This document shows, piece by piece, positions 1-6,285 of a DNA stretch of 6,849 nucleotides. The stretch is from assembly GCA_028707415.1 (NCBI GenBank), contig JAQWBC010000051.1:1-6849 (forward strand), read 5' to 3'. The stretch is from Candidatus Izemoplasmatales bacterium (GTDB lineage Bacteria; Bacillota_I; Bacilli_A; Izemoplasmatales; Hujiaoplasmataceae). Positions within the stretch are counted from its first letter, which is position 1. The number at the start of each line of letters is the position of its first letter. The translations under genes were made by a program, and so were the position numbers. The notes below the pieces were generated by a model. The model worked only from the letters and a program-made list of their open reading frames with translations, was not told the DNA's origin and did no database searches.

Positions 1-1
1 C

Positions 2-871
2 AAAACTAATGCTTCTACTAATGAATCATCTCAAGAACCAAAACTCCAAGATTGTGATCATAATTGCGATTCATGTGAAGAAAAATGCGAGGAAGAAAAA
101 ACTGATTTTCGAATTCATTTAAACGAGCTGAGCCATGTCAAAAAAACCATTGCCGTTATCAGTGGCAAGGGCGGCGTCGGCAAATCAATGGTAACCGCTT
201 TACTTGCGGTTACGATGCAACGTCTTGGGTATAAAACCGCGATTCTTGATGCCGACCTCACCGGTCCATCAATTCCCAAAATGTTTGGCATTCGGGAAAA
301 GGCTATGCAAAGCGATTTCGGTATCCTTCCCGTCTTAAGCAAAACTAAGATTAAAATGATGTCAATTAATCTATTGATTGAGAATGAAACCGATCCAGTT
401 GTATGGCGCGGACCGTTAATCGCTAAAACCGTTCAACAATTCTGGACTGACGTTGTTTGGGATGAAGTTGAATATATGTTCATCGATATGCCTCCGGGAA
501 CCGGCGATGTTCCTTTGACTGTCTTTCAATCAATCCCCGTCAATGGAATCATCATTGTTACTTCGCCTCAGGAACTTGTTTCTATGATTGTTTCCAAGTC
601 AGTAAAAATGGCAGAAATCATGAATATTCCGATTGTTGGAATCGTGGAAAATATGTCCTATGTTGTTTGCCCAAAATGCAAAGAGCCATATTATCTCTTT
701 GGTTCAAGTCATATTGAAGAGATTGCCACAAAGCATCATCTCGATGTTTTAGCAAAAGTGCCTGTTGATTCCAGTCTTGCCGCTTCTTGTGATCATGGCT
801 TAATTGAACTGGCACCCGATGATTATTTCATACCGGTTGCTGAAAAAATTGAAAATTGGAGGAATAAATAA
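2..871 (+). CDS. mrp: Mrp/NBP35-family iron-sulfur cluster carrier ATPase (5' end outside window)
   Basis: P-loop ATPase of the Mrp/NBP35/ApbC family, which binds a 4Fe-4S cluster and passes it to apo-proteins in the cytoplasm. The frame is open from base 2 to TAA 869-871, giving 289 visible residues. It has no in-frame ATG before 188, and an ATG at 188 would lie just after the P-loop, so the real start is upstream of the window. Visible in order: a cysteine cluster C-x3-C-x2-C-x3-C (codons at 53, 65, 74 and 86), the deviant Walker A SGKGGVGKS (161-187), the switch region DADLTGPS, the IDMPPGTGD Walker B-type motif (from about 482), and the conserved C-P-K-C pair (668-679) that bridges a cluster between two subunits in this family. 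The N-terminal cysteine cluster recalls NBP35-type ferredoxin-like tails and is common in anaerobe Mrp proteins. The stop overlaps the next ATG by one base, so the two genes are probably translationally coupled. Family assignment is secure; the client proteins are unknown. Confidence 0.95.
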   Translation, partial: KTNASTNESSQEPKLQDCDHNCDSCEEKCEEEKTDFRIHLNELSHVKKTIAVISGKGGVGKSMVTALLAVTMQRLGYKTAILDADLTGPSIPKMFGIREKAMQSDFGILPVLSKTKIKMMSINLLIENETDPVVWRGPLIAKTVQQFWTDVVWDEVEYMFIDMPPGTGDVPLTVFQSIPVNGIIIVTSPQELVSMIVSKSVKMAEIMNIPIVGIVENMSYVVCPKCKEPYYLFGSSHIEEIATKHHLDVLAKVPVDSSLAASCDHGLIELAPDDYFIPVAEKIENWRNK

Positions 872-1221
872 TGAAAATTGCTATTGCAACGATTCAAGAC
901 CAAGTATGTGAGCATTTTGGGTATTGTGAATCATTTACCGTCTATGATGTTGAAAACGAACAAATAATCAATAAAACAAAATTAGTAAATCCCGGACACC
1001 GTCCCGGATTCCTTCCTGCTTTTCTTTCTGAACATGGCATCAATGTAATCATTGCCGGGGGAATGGGTAGTGGTGCTGTCGATCTATTTAATGAAAACCA
1101 TATTGCGATTATTACCGGGGCTTCCGGAAATGTCGATTCCGTAATCAATCAATGGATTACTAGAGAACTTAAATCAAACGGGTCTATCTGCAATGAGCAT
1201 CAGCATCACGGTGATTGTTAG
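871..1221 (+). CDS. NifX/NafY-like dinitrogenase iron-molybdenum cofactor family protein
   Basis: Small single-domain protein of 116 residues in the dinitrogenase iron-molybdenum cofactor biosynthesis family (Pfam Nitro_FeMo-Co: NifX, NafY and the C-terminal part of NifB). The start is well supported: GGAGG at 858-862 lies eight bases before the ATG, which overlaps the mrp stop (TAATG). Family features are the MKIAIA opening strand, an EHFGYCESF segment (residues 14-22), NPGHRPGFLP (40-49), IIAGGMGSGA (60-69) and a C-terminal metal-binding-looking tail with Cys107, His110, His112, His113 and Cys116. Stand-alone members occur widely in anaerobes without nitrogenase, often beside Mrp ATPases. 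There they are thought to bind or carry an iron-sulfur or iron-containing cofactor. No nif genes are visible here, so a nitrogenase role should not be assumed. A partnership with the upstream Mrp protein is an inference from the overlap and from the shared theme. Confidence 0.92.
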   Translation: MKIAIATIQDQVCEHFGYCESFTVYDVENEQIINKTKLVNPGHRPGFLPAFLSEHGINVIIAGGMGSGAVDLFNENHIAIITGASGNVDSVINQWITRELKSNGSICNEHQHHGDC

Positions 1222-1253
1222 GTATTAACCTCATTATTGTTATTTACTGATGC

Positions 1254-1278
1254 TATGATCGGTAGTCAATGCTGACTA
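1254..1278 (+). promoter_or_regulatory. Candidate extended -10 promoter plus a small palindrome upstream of the reductase
   Basis: An extended -10 element reads TG-C-TATGAT (TG at 1251-1252, hexamer 1254-1259). No good -35 lies at the right distance; the best is TCATTA at 1231-1236, which is weak. A 6-bp inverted repeat, TAGTCA (1263-1268) and TGACTA (1273-1278) with a four-base centre, falls where transcription would start. It could be an operator or a short leader hairpin. No terminator separates this site from the upstream gene, so readthrough from mrp is equally possible. Confidence 0.35.
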
Positions 1279-1298
1279 AATTCAACCGACTCATATTT

Positions 1299-1305
1299 GA
1301 AAGGA
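1299..1305 (+). promoter_or_regulatory. Ribosome binding site that sets the reductase start at 1311
   Basis: GAAAGGA lies five bases before ATG 1311. The alternative in-frame ATG at 1269 has no comparable site upstream, falls inside the small palindrome, and would add 14 residues before the FAD-binding strand, which this family does not usually carry. Confidence 0.75.
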
Positions 1306-1310
1306 TTAAT

Positions 1311-2672
1311 ATGCAAAACTATGATTTAATTGTTGTTGGCGGCAGTGCCGCCGGAATTACTGCTGCTTTGACTGCTCGGAAGTTTTACCCGGATAAAAGT
1401 ATTCTTTTAATCCGCGATGTCAAAAATGTTCCCATTCCTTGTGGAATCCCTTATGTTTTTGGAACCGTTAAAGCTCCAATGAAGAATCTTATGCCCGTTG
1501 ATACGATGATGCAAAACGCAAAAGTGGACATTCAAATAACCACCGTCACAAAAATCAATCCGGAATTTAAGATTATTTTTACAAGTGATAATCATAAAGA
1601 AGGAATGACATATGAACGTTTAATTATTGCGACCGGATCATTGCCCATTATTCCTAACTTAAAAGGAATTGAAAAACATAACATCTTTGCCATTAAAAAA
1701 AATCCCGAGTTTCATCAATTAATGCTTGAAGAACTTGATAAAGCAAAAAATCTTGTTATCATCGGTGGCGGATTCATTGGTGCCGAATTTGCTGAAGAAT
1801 GCCGAAAACGTCATCCCGAATTACCAATTAGTATTGTTGAGATGCAAGAACATTGTCTACAGTTAGTCTATGATCCCGAATATTGCACAATGGCAGAAAA
1901 AGGGTTAGCCGATCAAAACATTACCCTGTTAACAAACGAAAAAGTCGTTGCCTTTACCGGCAATGAATCAGTCGCGGGAGTTGAGTTAGAAAGCGGAAAA
2001 GTAATTCCTGCCGACATGGTTATATTAGGAATTGGTTGTAGCGCTAATGTCGACTTAGCAAGAGAAGCCGGTCTTCGTATTGGCCCTGCTCGTGGCATCT
2101 ATGTCGATGACCATATGCAAACCAGCAACTTATATATCTATGCTTGTGGCGATTGTGCCGATAAAGTCTCTTTCTTTGATGGAAAACCAAGCGCTTTAAA
2201 ACTTGCCTCTATCGCAACAATGGAAGCGAGAATTGCCGGTGCCAACATCTTTAAAACCAATCGGAAAAATATTGGTGTTGTTGGTTGCTTCGCCACTGTA
2301 TTAAATAATCAGGCCTATGCATGTGCCGGTCTTACCGAAACGCAAGCAACAAAATTAGGATATAAAATTGCTGTTGGATCTGCCGAATCGGTTAATCGTC
2401 ATCCGGGGATGATGCCTGGTTCAGCCTTAATGAAAGTCAAGCTGGTTTTCGAATTAAAATCTCAAATTCTCCTTGGCGGCCAGATAATCGGTGCATTAAG
2501 TGCCGGAGAACTTATTAACGGCGTTAGTGCCATGATTGGTAAAAAAATGACTGCTGATGATATTGCTACCTTCCAAGCCGGTACTCATCCTGCACTTACT
2601 GCTTCTCCAGTCGCTTATCAACTGGTTAACGCTGCTGAAAATGCCTTATTAAAAATAAGAGCTCTGATCTAA
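1311..2672 (+). CDS. FAD/NAD(P)H pyridine nucleotide-disulfide oxidoreductase, CoA-disulfide reductase/NADH oxidase type
   Basis: Flavoprotein of 453 residues in the group that holds CoA-disulfide reductase, NADH oxidase/peroxidase and NAD(P)H-dependent persulfide reductase, all acting in the cytoplasm. Visible in order: the N-terminal FAD-binding motif GGSAAG (residues 10-15), a redox cysteine Cys44 in PIPCGIPY, the ATGS loop (107-110), the NAD(P)H-binding motif GGGFIG (152-157), the second FAD motif around YACGD (277-281), and a C-terminal dimerisation domain ending in the FQAGTHPALTASP segment. The single cysteine at position 44 fits enzymes that cycle through a Cys-S-S-CoA or cysteine-sulfenic state rather than a CxxxxC dithiol. 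No fused rhodanese domain is present, unlike many persulfide reductases. Substrate (CoA disulfide, polysulfide, oxygen or peroxide) cannot be decided from sequence alone. The start at 1311 was chosen for its ribosome binding site. The gene follows the iron-sulfur pair and is closed by the terminator at 2711. Confidence 0.9.
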   Translation: MQNYDLIVVGGSAAGITAALTARKFYPDKSILLIRDVKNVPIPCGIPYVFGTVKAPMKNLMPVDTMMQNAKVDIQITTVTKINPEFKIIFTSDNHKEGMTYERLIIATGSLPIIPNLKGIEKHNIFAIKKNPEFHQLMLEELDKAKNLVIIGGGFIGAEFAEECRKRHPELPISIVEMQEHCLQLVYDPEYCTMAEKGLADQNITLLTNEKVVAFTGNESVAGVELESGKVIPADMVILGIGCSANVDLAREAGLRIGPARGIYVDDHMQTSNLYIYACGDCADKVSFFDGKPSALKLASIATMEARIAGANIFKTNRKNIGVVGCFATVLNNQAYACAGLTETQATKLGYKIAVGSAESVNRHPGMMPGSALMKVKLVFELKSQILLGGQIIGALSAGELINGVSAMIGKKMTADDIATFQAGTHPALTASPVAYQLVNAAENALLKIRALI

Positions 2673-2710
2673 GCAAATGAATAAATAACAAGATTATTTC
2701 TTCAATAAGC

Positions 2711-2750
2711 CCAAAACTCGTCATTGACGTCGTTTTGGACTTTTTTTCTT
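2711..2750 (+). terminator. Rho-independent terminator after the reductase
   Basis: CCAAAAC (2711-2717) pairs with GTTTTGG (2732-2738). Inside it a second stem CGTC (2719-2722) pairs with GACG (2726-2729) around a three-base loop. A seven-T run (2741-2747) follows, interrupted by one C and then more T. It separates the iron-sulfur/redox block from the zinc operon, and it overlaps the spurious ATG at 2735. Confidence 0.88.
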
Positions 2751-2804
2751 TTCTCATATCAAGCAATTCCCATTATTCAGCCACCATAAGTTTTCTATTT
2801 TATA

Positions 2805-2833
2805 TTGTGTTTCCGATATATTTGATATATACT
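2805..2833 (+). promoter_or_regulatory. Candidate promoter of the zinc operon
   Basis: TATACT at 2828-2833 matches the -10 consensus at five of six positions. TTGTGT at 2805-2810 sits 17 bases upstream as a partial -35 with only the TTG conserved. Transcription would start near 2840, just before the palindrome at 2845. The region lies directly after the terminator and before the first gene of the operon, where a promoter is expected. An alternative reading with TTGATA (2822-2827) as -35 would put its -10 inside the palindrome. Confidence 0.55.
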
Positions 2834-2844
2834 ATTTGTGTAAA

Positions 2845-2865
2845 TGCAAATGATTCCCATTTGCA
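2845..2865 (+). promoter_or_regulatory. Putative Zur operator, perfect 8-5-8 palindrome
   Basis: TGCAAATG (2845-2852) and CATTTGCA (2858-2865) are exact reverse complements around the spacer ATTCC. The 21-base span and the AAATnATTnnnATTT-like core resemble sites of Fur-superfamily repressors. The site lies just downstream of the predicted transcription start and 28 bases before the znuA ATG, so a bound repressor would block initiation or early elongation. A Fur-family regulator is encoded at the end of the same operon. The half-site is not the Bacillus Zur box, so the link rests on position and symmetry. Confidence 0.65.
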
Positions 2866-2881
2866 GATAGAAATCTTTTCC

Positions 2882-2886
2882 GGAGG
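2882..2886 (+). promoter_or_regulatory. Ribosome binding site that sets the znuA start at 2894
   Basis: GGAGG lies seven bases before ATG 2894, and the protein from that ATG begins with a standard lipoprotein signal. The longer open frame back to 2735 would start inside the terminator and put about 53 residues before the signal peptide. Confidence 0.9.
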
Positions 2887-2893
2887 TTATTCT

Positions 2894-3748
2894 ATGAAAA
2901 AATTATTTCTGCTTTTAATCACCACTTTAATAATGTCTCTGGTTATATCATGCGTTAACAATCCGACTACGAGCGACAAAATTAAAGTTGCGGTATCGAT
3001 TGTGCCCGAGTCGGCTTTCGTCGAAGCGATAGCTGGTGACTTAGTTGAAGTCGTCACCGTTATCCCTCCTGGATATAGCCCCGGAAACTATGAACCTAGT
3101 TCCCAGTTTATGGAGGATCTTTCGAATGCTTCTGTATATTTTGCTATCGGTGTCGCCGCTGAAGACGCAACAATTATCCCTTTTCTTGAAGATGACATTT
3201 TGATAATTCATCTCGATGAAATCGTCGCCTTAACTTATCAGGAACGAATGTTTTCTGGAGAAAGTCGTGATCCCCATATTTGGCTTTCAATTAAACGCGT
3301 TATCGTTATGATCAATGCTATCGCAAACACTCTTGTCTCACTTGATTCGGGAAATGAAGCGATTTATTTGGCTAATGCAAGTGCATACATCGCTTCGCTT
3401 CAAAGTGTTGACTCGTTACTAGTATCGGCATTTTCTTCTATTACAATGAACAAATTCATCGTCTTCCATCCTGCATATGGTTATTTCGCGGATGATTACG
3501 GATTGGATATGATTGCTGTTGAGGAAGACGGACAAGAAGCGACCGCTTCTCACCTTACTGATGTCATCGATATCGCTAATGCCAATGACATTCATACTAT
3601 TTTCTACCAAGCAGAAATCGACTCTTCACAAGTTGAAGCGTTCGCTGAAGAAATCAATGCTGTTATGGTCGAATTAGATCCGCTTGCATATGATTATCTT
3701 ACCAACATCATTACCTTAAGCAATCTGATTTTGGAGGCCCTTAGATGA
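2894..3748 (+). CDS. znuA: Zinc (metal) ABC transporter substrate-binding lipoprotein
   Basis: Lipoprotein of 284 residues in the cluster 9 metal-binding family (ZnuA/AdcA/TroA). It captures a divalent metal, most likely zinc, outside the cell and delivers it to the ZnuB permease. The signal peptide starts MKKLF, has a hydrophobic core, and ends in a VISC lipobox with Cys20 as the predicted lipid anchor. Candidate metal ligands are His128 in DPHIW, His192 in FHPAYGYF and Asp262 in LDPL. The first canonical histidine, normally in SPHxYEP, is Gly64 here (SPGNYEP). The FYQAEID segment (residues 237-243) and the AVEEDGQE stretch are typical of a clostridial and archaeal branch of the family. There is no histidine-rich loop. 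The stop overlaps the next ATG as ATGA. Manganese or another metal is possible, but the Fur-family regulator in the operon and the operator favour zinc. Confidence 0.92.
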   Translation: MKKLFLLLITTLIMSLVISCVNNPTTSDKIKVAVSIVPESAFVEAIAGDLVEVVTVIPPGYSPGNYEPSSQFMEDLSNASVYFAIGVAAEDATIIPFLEDDILIIHLDEIVALTYQERMFSGESRDPHIWLSIKRVIVMINAIANTLVSLDSGNEAIYLANASAYIASLQSVDSLLVSAFSSITMNKFIVFHPAYGYFADDYGLDMIAVEEDGQEATASHLTDVIDIANANDIHTIFYQAEIDSSQVEAFAEEINAVMVELDPLAYDYLTNIITLSNLILEALR

Positions 3749-4500
3749 CGCAAAAATTGATTGACATCGAAAATGTCTCGGTATCATATGGACAAATCCG
3801 AGCATTAACAAATCTAAATCTGACTATTTTCGAGAACGATTATCTCGGAATTATTGGTCCAAACGGTGGTGGTAAATCGACGTTGCTCAAAGCAATTCTC
3901 GATTTAGTACCACTTAATGAAGGAAAGATGACTTATGCCGATACTTCTTTAAAAAAATCAAATATCAAAATCGGTTATGTTCCTCAAATCACGGAGATGA
4001 ATCGGATGTTTCCCATCACCGTTTTCGAAGTTGTGCTTTCAGGAAAATTACCGCAAAAATTTCAACCGTTTTTTCGTTATGATTCTCAAGCAATTCAGGA
4101 TACACTTGATACTCTTGACAAGGTTGGTATTGCCAAACTCGCCGATCGACAAATCAACGAACTATCTGGTGGCGAGTTCCAAAAAATGCTGATTGCGCGT
4201 GCACTTTCCTTAAAACCAACTATTTTGTTTTTAGATGAACCAACAGCTATGATTGATAATGCCTCACAAAAACAAGTGTTTCGATTACTAAAAAAATTAA
4301 GCACGGAAATGACAATTGTTCTAGTCACTCACCAAATAACCACCATCTTAAAACAAGTGAATCGGTTAGTCTACCTAGATAAGAATATCTTAGCGGATGG
4401 AGATCCATTGGAAGTATACAATTATATGTATCGACAACCTATCGTTTCTTCGATAATGAATCGAAACACTGGATTCTCCGAAAAGGAGGAAACGTTATGA
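3745..4500 (+). CDS. znuC: Zinc ABC transporter ATP-binding protein
   Basis: Cytoplasmic ATPase subunit of 251 residues that drives metal import through ZnuB. All ABC motifs are intact: A-loop Tyr15, Walker A GPNGGGKST (residues 38-46), Q-loop Gln81 in YVPQ, signature LSGGE (140-144), Walker B ILFLDEP (160-166) with catalytic Glu165, and H-loop His196 in VTHQ. The PITVFEVVLSG segment after the Q-loop is typical of ZnuC-like subunits. It starts in an ATGA overlap with znuA, with GGAGG at 3733-3737 seven bases upstream of the ATG. It ends in a second ATGA overlap with the permease gene, so translation of the three transporter subunits is probably coupled. Cluster 9 members for manganese have almost the same motifs, so the metal is set by context rather than by this protein. 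Confidence 0.95.
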   Translation: MTQKLIDIENVSVSYGQIRALTNLNLTIFENDYLGIIGPNGGGKSTLLKAILDLVPLNEGKMTYADTSLKKSNIKIGYVPQITEMNRMFPITVFEVVLSGKLPQKFQPFFRYDSQAIQDTLDTLDKVGIAKLADRQINELSGGEFQKMLIARALSLKPTILFLDEPTAMIDNASQKQVFRLLKKLSTEMTIVLVTHQITTILKQVNRLVYLDKNILADGDPLEVYNYMYRQPIVSSIMNRNTGFSEKEETL

Positions 4501-5333
4501 TCCAAGTCATTATGGAATATCGGTTTATGCAATATGCAATTATCTCCGCCGTGCTTACTTCTTTAGTGTGTGGGATTATTGGTGTTATTATCGTCGAAAA
4601 ACGTTTAGTGATGATGTCAGGAGGAATCGCTCATACCACCTATGGTGGAGTTGGCTTAGGATACCTTTTGGGATTTGAACCGATTATCGGTGCCTTCTTC
4701 TTTGCGATTGTCGCGGCTTTGGGAATCGGTTTTATCAAAACCAAAAAAACGGGATTTTCCGATATTGTCATCGGTTTATTTTGGTCACTCGGGATGTCAC
4801 TGGGAATTTTATTTATTGGTTTGATGCCCGGATACCCACCAACCATTACCACTTATCTCTTTGGTAATATTCTTTCGGTTACTACGTTTGATTTAATTTT
4901 AATGATTGTTTTAACGGTTATTGTATTATTAGTTATTCTCGTTTTTTTCCAAGATTGGAAAGCGCATCTATTTGATCAAGAGTTTACTAAAATTTTAGGC
5001 AAGAAAACCAAATTGATGGAAACCACACTAATGATTTTAATTGCCCTAACGATTGTTGTTTTAATCCGAGTCGTGGGAATTGTTCTTGTCATTGCGCTAC
5101 TAACTGCACCCGCAGCGACCGCCAGTATTGTTACCAAAAAATTGAATTTTCGAATGCTTTATTCAGTCCTTTTCTCGCTGTTTTTCACGCTTACGGGATT
5201 ATTTATTTCTTACTCTATTAACGTCTCTTCCGGAGCTGTAATCGTCTTTGTGTCTATCGTAACTTTCTGTATTGTTTTCATAATCAAACGCTACATAATC
5301 AAACGAAAACAGATAAAATGGGCGGTGAAGTAA
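4497..5333 (+). CDS. znuB: Zinc ABC transporter permease (ABC-3 family)
   Basis: Integral membrane protein of 278 residues, very hydrophobic, with roughly seven to nine membrane segments, ending in a basic cytoplasmic tail (KRYIIKRKQIK). Family marks are SGGIAH (residues 41-46) followed by GGVGLGYLLG, YLFGNILSV in the middle, and VGIVLVIALL-TAPAATA (from about 193), which is the conserved ABC-3 coupling region. AGGAGG at 4484-4489 lies seven bases before ATG 4497, which overlaps the znuC stop. A second in-frame ATG at 4512 is possible but lacks its own ribosome binding site. It forms the translocation channel for the metal delivered by the lipoprotein encoded at 2894. Confidence 0.94.
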   Translation: MIQVIMEYRFMQYAIISAVLTSLVCGIIGVIIVEKRLVMMSGGIAHTTYGGVGLGYLLGFEPIIGAFFFAIVAALGIGFIKTKKTGFSDIVIGLFWSLGMSLGILFIGLMPGYPPTITTYLFGNILSVTTFDLILMIVLTVIVLLVILVFFQDWKAHLFDQEFTKILGKKTKLMETTLMILIALTIVVLIRVVGIVLVIALLTAPAATASIVTKKLNFRMLYSVLFSLFFTLTGLFISYSINVSSGAVIVFVSIVTFCIVFIIKRYIIKRKQIKWAVK

Positions 5334-5337
5334 AGAA

Positions 5338-5802
5338 ATGTCACAACCTTCATCCATATTTGATGTTTTTAAACAATTAAAGTTAAAAACAACTCCGCAT
5401 CGAATAGAAATCTTAAAAATTCTTAGAACCGCTTCTCAACCCATTCCCGCGGATGATATCTATGCGGAATTACGAAAAATTAACCATAATATATCGCTTT
5501 CTACCGTTTATCGAACCCTCGAGACGCTATCAGAAAATTCTCTTGTTAACAAGATCGGCATTGAAAATGATAATCGAACCCTTTACGAACCAGTAGCAGA
5601 CTCTCACCACCATTTCTTGATTTGCCTTGGTTGCGGAAAAATCATTAAGATTGACGAGTGTCCGCTCCCCGAAAATCTCGAGAAATCCTTAGAAGATCAG
5701 AACAATTTTAAAATCGTCAGTCACAAACTTGAGCATTATGGATATTGCGCTAAGTGTCAAAAATTAACCAATGATGATTTAAAAAACAAGTTGCATAATT
5801 AA
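5338..5802 (+). CDS. zur: Fur-family zinc-responsive transcriptional regulator
   Basis: Fur-superfamily repressor of 154 residues. The N-terminal winged helix carries the LTTPHR-like motif LKTTPHRIEIL (residues 16-26) and the recognition helix LSTVYRTLETL (54-64). The C-terminal dimerisation domain has the structural zinc site CxxC twice: Cys96/Cys99 and Cys137/Cys140. Candidate regulatory metal ligands are His90-His92, Cys108 in DECPLP, and His129, Glu132 and His133. It begins four bases after the znuB stop. GCGGTGA at 5322-5328, inside the znuB end, lies nine bases before the ATG. Fur, PerR and Zur cannot be told apart by the fold alone; placement in a znuACB operon with a palindrome in front makes Zur the best choice. 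Being last in the operon it controls, it should be autoregulated. Confidence 0.88.
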   Translation: MSQPSSIFDVFKQLKLKTTPHRIEILKILRTASQPIPADDIYAELRKINHNISLSTVYRTLETLSENSLVNKIGIENDNRTLYEPVADSHHHFLICLGCGKIIKIDECPLPENLEKSLEDQNNFKIVSHKLEHYGYCAKCQKLTNDDLKNKLHN

Positions 5803-5822
5803 TATCATTTATTTTCTCCTAC

Positions 5823-5891
5823 AACAAAAAAACGGCACATTAATCGATAAAGTACTGATACTTTAAGATTAAACGATGCCGTTTTTTTGTT
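5823..5891. terminator. Long compound hairpin, probable bidirectional terminator
   Basis: A 15-bp perfect inverted repeat, with arms at 5823-5837 and 5877-5891, has seven A on the left arm and seven T on the right around a CGGCA/TGCCG clamp. The loop holds two further stems: TTAATC (5840-5845) with GATTAA (5867-5872), and AAAGTA (5849-5854) with TACTTT (5859-5864), closed by the tetraloop CTGA. The T run works as a terminator for the zinc operon on the plus strand. The A run gives the same signal to minus-strand transcripts arriving from the surface-protein region. Confidence 0.85.
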
Positions 5892-5902
5892 AAAGCAAAT
5901 AT

Positions 5903-6199
5903 TTATAGTACTTCTACCAGATGACCTTCGGGATTCTAGTTGAAATTCCATCGAGTTGACTTATCAGCATAAATAAGATAAATAGTCATATTACTACAAT
6001 CCATGAAAACAGTCGTTTGAACGTTTACTACCGTCAAAATAAATATAATGCTGATAGAATTTTCGTAACCCGAGAAAACATTTTTACCAATAGTATCAAC
6101 ACTCGCAGGAAAAAAGTCTTTTATCTTCGTGCAACAAGAAAGAACGAAATTGCCAATACTCGTCTCAATATCAGGAATCGTAACACTTGTCGGTTCTGT
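5903..6199 (-). pseudogene. Remnant of a BspA-like leucine-rich-repeat (LRR_5) surface protein
   Basis: Reading the minus strand from 6199 gives 87 codons without a stop up to TAG at 5938-5936, then 10 more codons to TAA at 5905-5903. The product contains two LRR_5-type repeats, SVTIPDIETSIGNFVLSCCTK and PASVDTIGKNVFSGYEN, which follow the family pattern of IP-SV-T-IG-AF-GC. It then has the usual C-terminal ending of these proteins, CSNMTIYLIYADKS and RWNFN, with the in-frame TAG where a tryptophan is expected before NPEGH (TGG to TAG is one change). No start codon or ribosome binding site is visible, a TGA lies just upstream (6202-6200), and many repeat positions have drifted. It is best read as a decayed 3' fragment of a secreted adhesin-like gene. 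Bases 6200-6285 upstream of it show no recognisable continuation in any frame. Confidence 0.7.
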
Positions 6200-6285
6200 T
6201 CAATAAAAACCAAAAAGGATTATATTGTGACGATAATGTTTTATTATTTGAAAATAATCTCTGTTTACAAATATTTTAGTAATAT

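Noticed and set aside
188..871. Mrp as a complete gene starting at ATG 188
   Set aside because: The same frame is open upstream and encodes the essential P-loop (161-187) and a cysteine cluster, so 188 is an internal methionine.
1..2672. Nitrogen-fixation cluster suggested by the NifX-like protein
   Set aside because: No nifHDK, nifB or nifEN is present, and the stand-alone family is common in organisms without nitrogenase.
2735..2893. N-terminal extension of znuA from an ATG at 2735
   Set aside because: The ATG lies inside the terminator hairpin, the extension covers the promoter and palindrome, and the strong ribosome binding site plus lipoprotein signal peptide fix the start at 2894.
3745..4500. 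Possible alternative genetic code with TGA read as tryptophan (Tenericutes-like host)
   Set aside because: TGA ends znuA and znuC exactly at ATGA overlaps, the neighbouring proteins are of normal length, and tryptophan is encoded by TGG.
5816..5897. Long hairpin as an integron attC site
   Set aside because: The outer bases (CTACAAC and GTTAAAG) only loosely resemble the R boxes, there is no L-box pattern or extrahelical-base asymmetry, the stem is perfectly paired, and no integrase or cassette array is present.
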